Below the pieces are notes generated by a model that did no database searches, was not told the origin of the DNA, and worked only from the letters and a program-made list of their open reading frames with translations. A stretch of 64,000 bases of DNA from Leucobacter chinensis. Lineage in GTDB: Bacteria > Actinomycetota > Actinomycetes > Actinomycetales > Microbacteriaceae. Positions 63,793 to 64,000 of this stretch are shown piece by piece. The translations under genes were made by a program, and so were the position numbers. The stretch covers positions 1-64,000 of the forward strand of contig NZ_JAHQZR010000012.1 of NCBI RefSeq assembly GCF_019049105.1, given 5' to 3'. How positions within the stretch are numbered: the first letter of the stretch is position 1; each line of letters starts with the position of its first letter.

Positions 63793-64000
63793 GTGAATCT
63801 CAATTGGATGCTCGAACGCGCTGCGCGTACCTTCCCCGAGAAAGAAGCGATCGTGAGCGATCTACAAACGCTCAGCTACCGAGAATTGCTTGACACGACG
63901 AAGCGCGCGGCGCAGGTGTTTCGCGATCTTGGGGTTGCCCCCGGCGATCGCGTGGGAGTCATGACCTACAACACTCCCGCCTTCATCATCGCGGCGTTCG
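63793..64000 (+). CDS. AMP-forming acyl-CoA synthetase, N-terminal fragment (3' end outside window)
   Basis: The first 69 residues are visible from GTG 63793 (GAGGAA upstream). The sequence NWMLERAARTFPEKEAIVSDLQTLSYRELLDTTKRAAQVFRDLGVAPGDRVGVMTYNTPAFIIAAF is the N-terminus of the adenylate-forming superfamily (fatty-acyl-CoA ligase type). The AMP-binding motif lies beyond the window. It diverges from tetR-aidB and is probably controlled by the twin palindromes. It would activate the fatty or branched-chain acid later handled by the AidB-like dehydrogenase. Confidence 0.88.
   Translation, partial: MNLNWMLERAARTFPEKEAIVSDLQTLSYRELLDTTKRAAQVFRDLGVAPGDRVGVMTYNTPAFIIAAF

Overview
The window reads as chromosomal DNA of a high-GC Gram-positive actinobacterium, most likely a Microbacteriaceae member close to Leucobacter (inference, no database search). 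Supporting signs are an LAXTG sortase-type anchor, actinobacterial PHO boxes with 11-nt GTTCACC repeats, a SenX3-RegX3-like pair divergent from phoU, an LCP cell-wall protein, many GTG starts, and several genes with a -10 hexamer 6-7 nt before the start codon, as expected for leaderless mRNAs.

Layout. 1-4.3 kb: the end of a repetitive anchored surface protein, a lipoprotein, a three-gene ABC-2 exporter and a small membrane protein. 4.4-11.8 kb: a visibly AT-richer block with a PucR regulator divergent from a hydantoin pathway (N-carbamoyl-D-amino acid hydrolase, D-hydantoinase, NCS1 permease) and a YczE-like membrane protein, followed by about 690 bp without a clear gene and a divergent XRE regulator/methionine aminopeptidase pair. 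12.9-28.4 kb: one-carbon and serine/glycine metabolism (tRNA-Lys, folD, glyA, purU, sdaA, gcvH-gcvT-gcvP under a tandem glycine riboswitch), with an M20 peptidase, an MFS transporter and a Nudix hydrolase in between, then a tryptophan 2,3-dioxygenase coupled to an amidohydrolase. 28.7-33 kb: alanine/sodium symporter, sirtuin and D-amino acid dehydrogenase. 33-39.8 kb: the phosphate regulon (senX3/regX3-like, phoU, pstSCAB) with two PHO boxes.

40.3-55.6 kb: an amine/amino acid catabolic region. It holds a flavin amine oxidase divergent from a 53-aa one-TM protein plus a second NCS1 permease, a polyamine-type ABC importer with a hydroxyacid dehydrogenase, and an operon of ADP-forming acyl-CoA synthetase, acyl-CoA dehydrogenase, ThDP decarboxylase-like enzyme and nitronate monooxygenase-like enzyme, with a BetI-like TetR gene upstream. 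A shared palindrome TTGACT-N4-AGTCAA (three sites) suggests these loci form one regulon; this is the best candidate for an undescribed system here. 55.9-61 kb: two tRNA-Ser genes, an LCP protein, a HAD phosphatase, serS and a diacylglycerol-kinase-like gene. 61.3-64 kb: an AidB-type acyl-CoA dehydrogenase with its TetR regulator, divergent from an AMP-forming acyl-CoA ligase cut by the window edge, with twin palindromes between them.

Intergenic 3' ends carry long perfect hairpins that recur in near-identical copies (20.4 and 54.8 kb; 43.5 and 61.2 kb), so they look like a dispersed palindromic repeat family doubling as bidirectional terminators. No rRNA, CRISPR array, IS element or complete prophage was seen.
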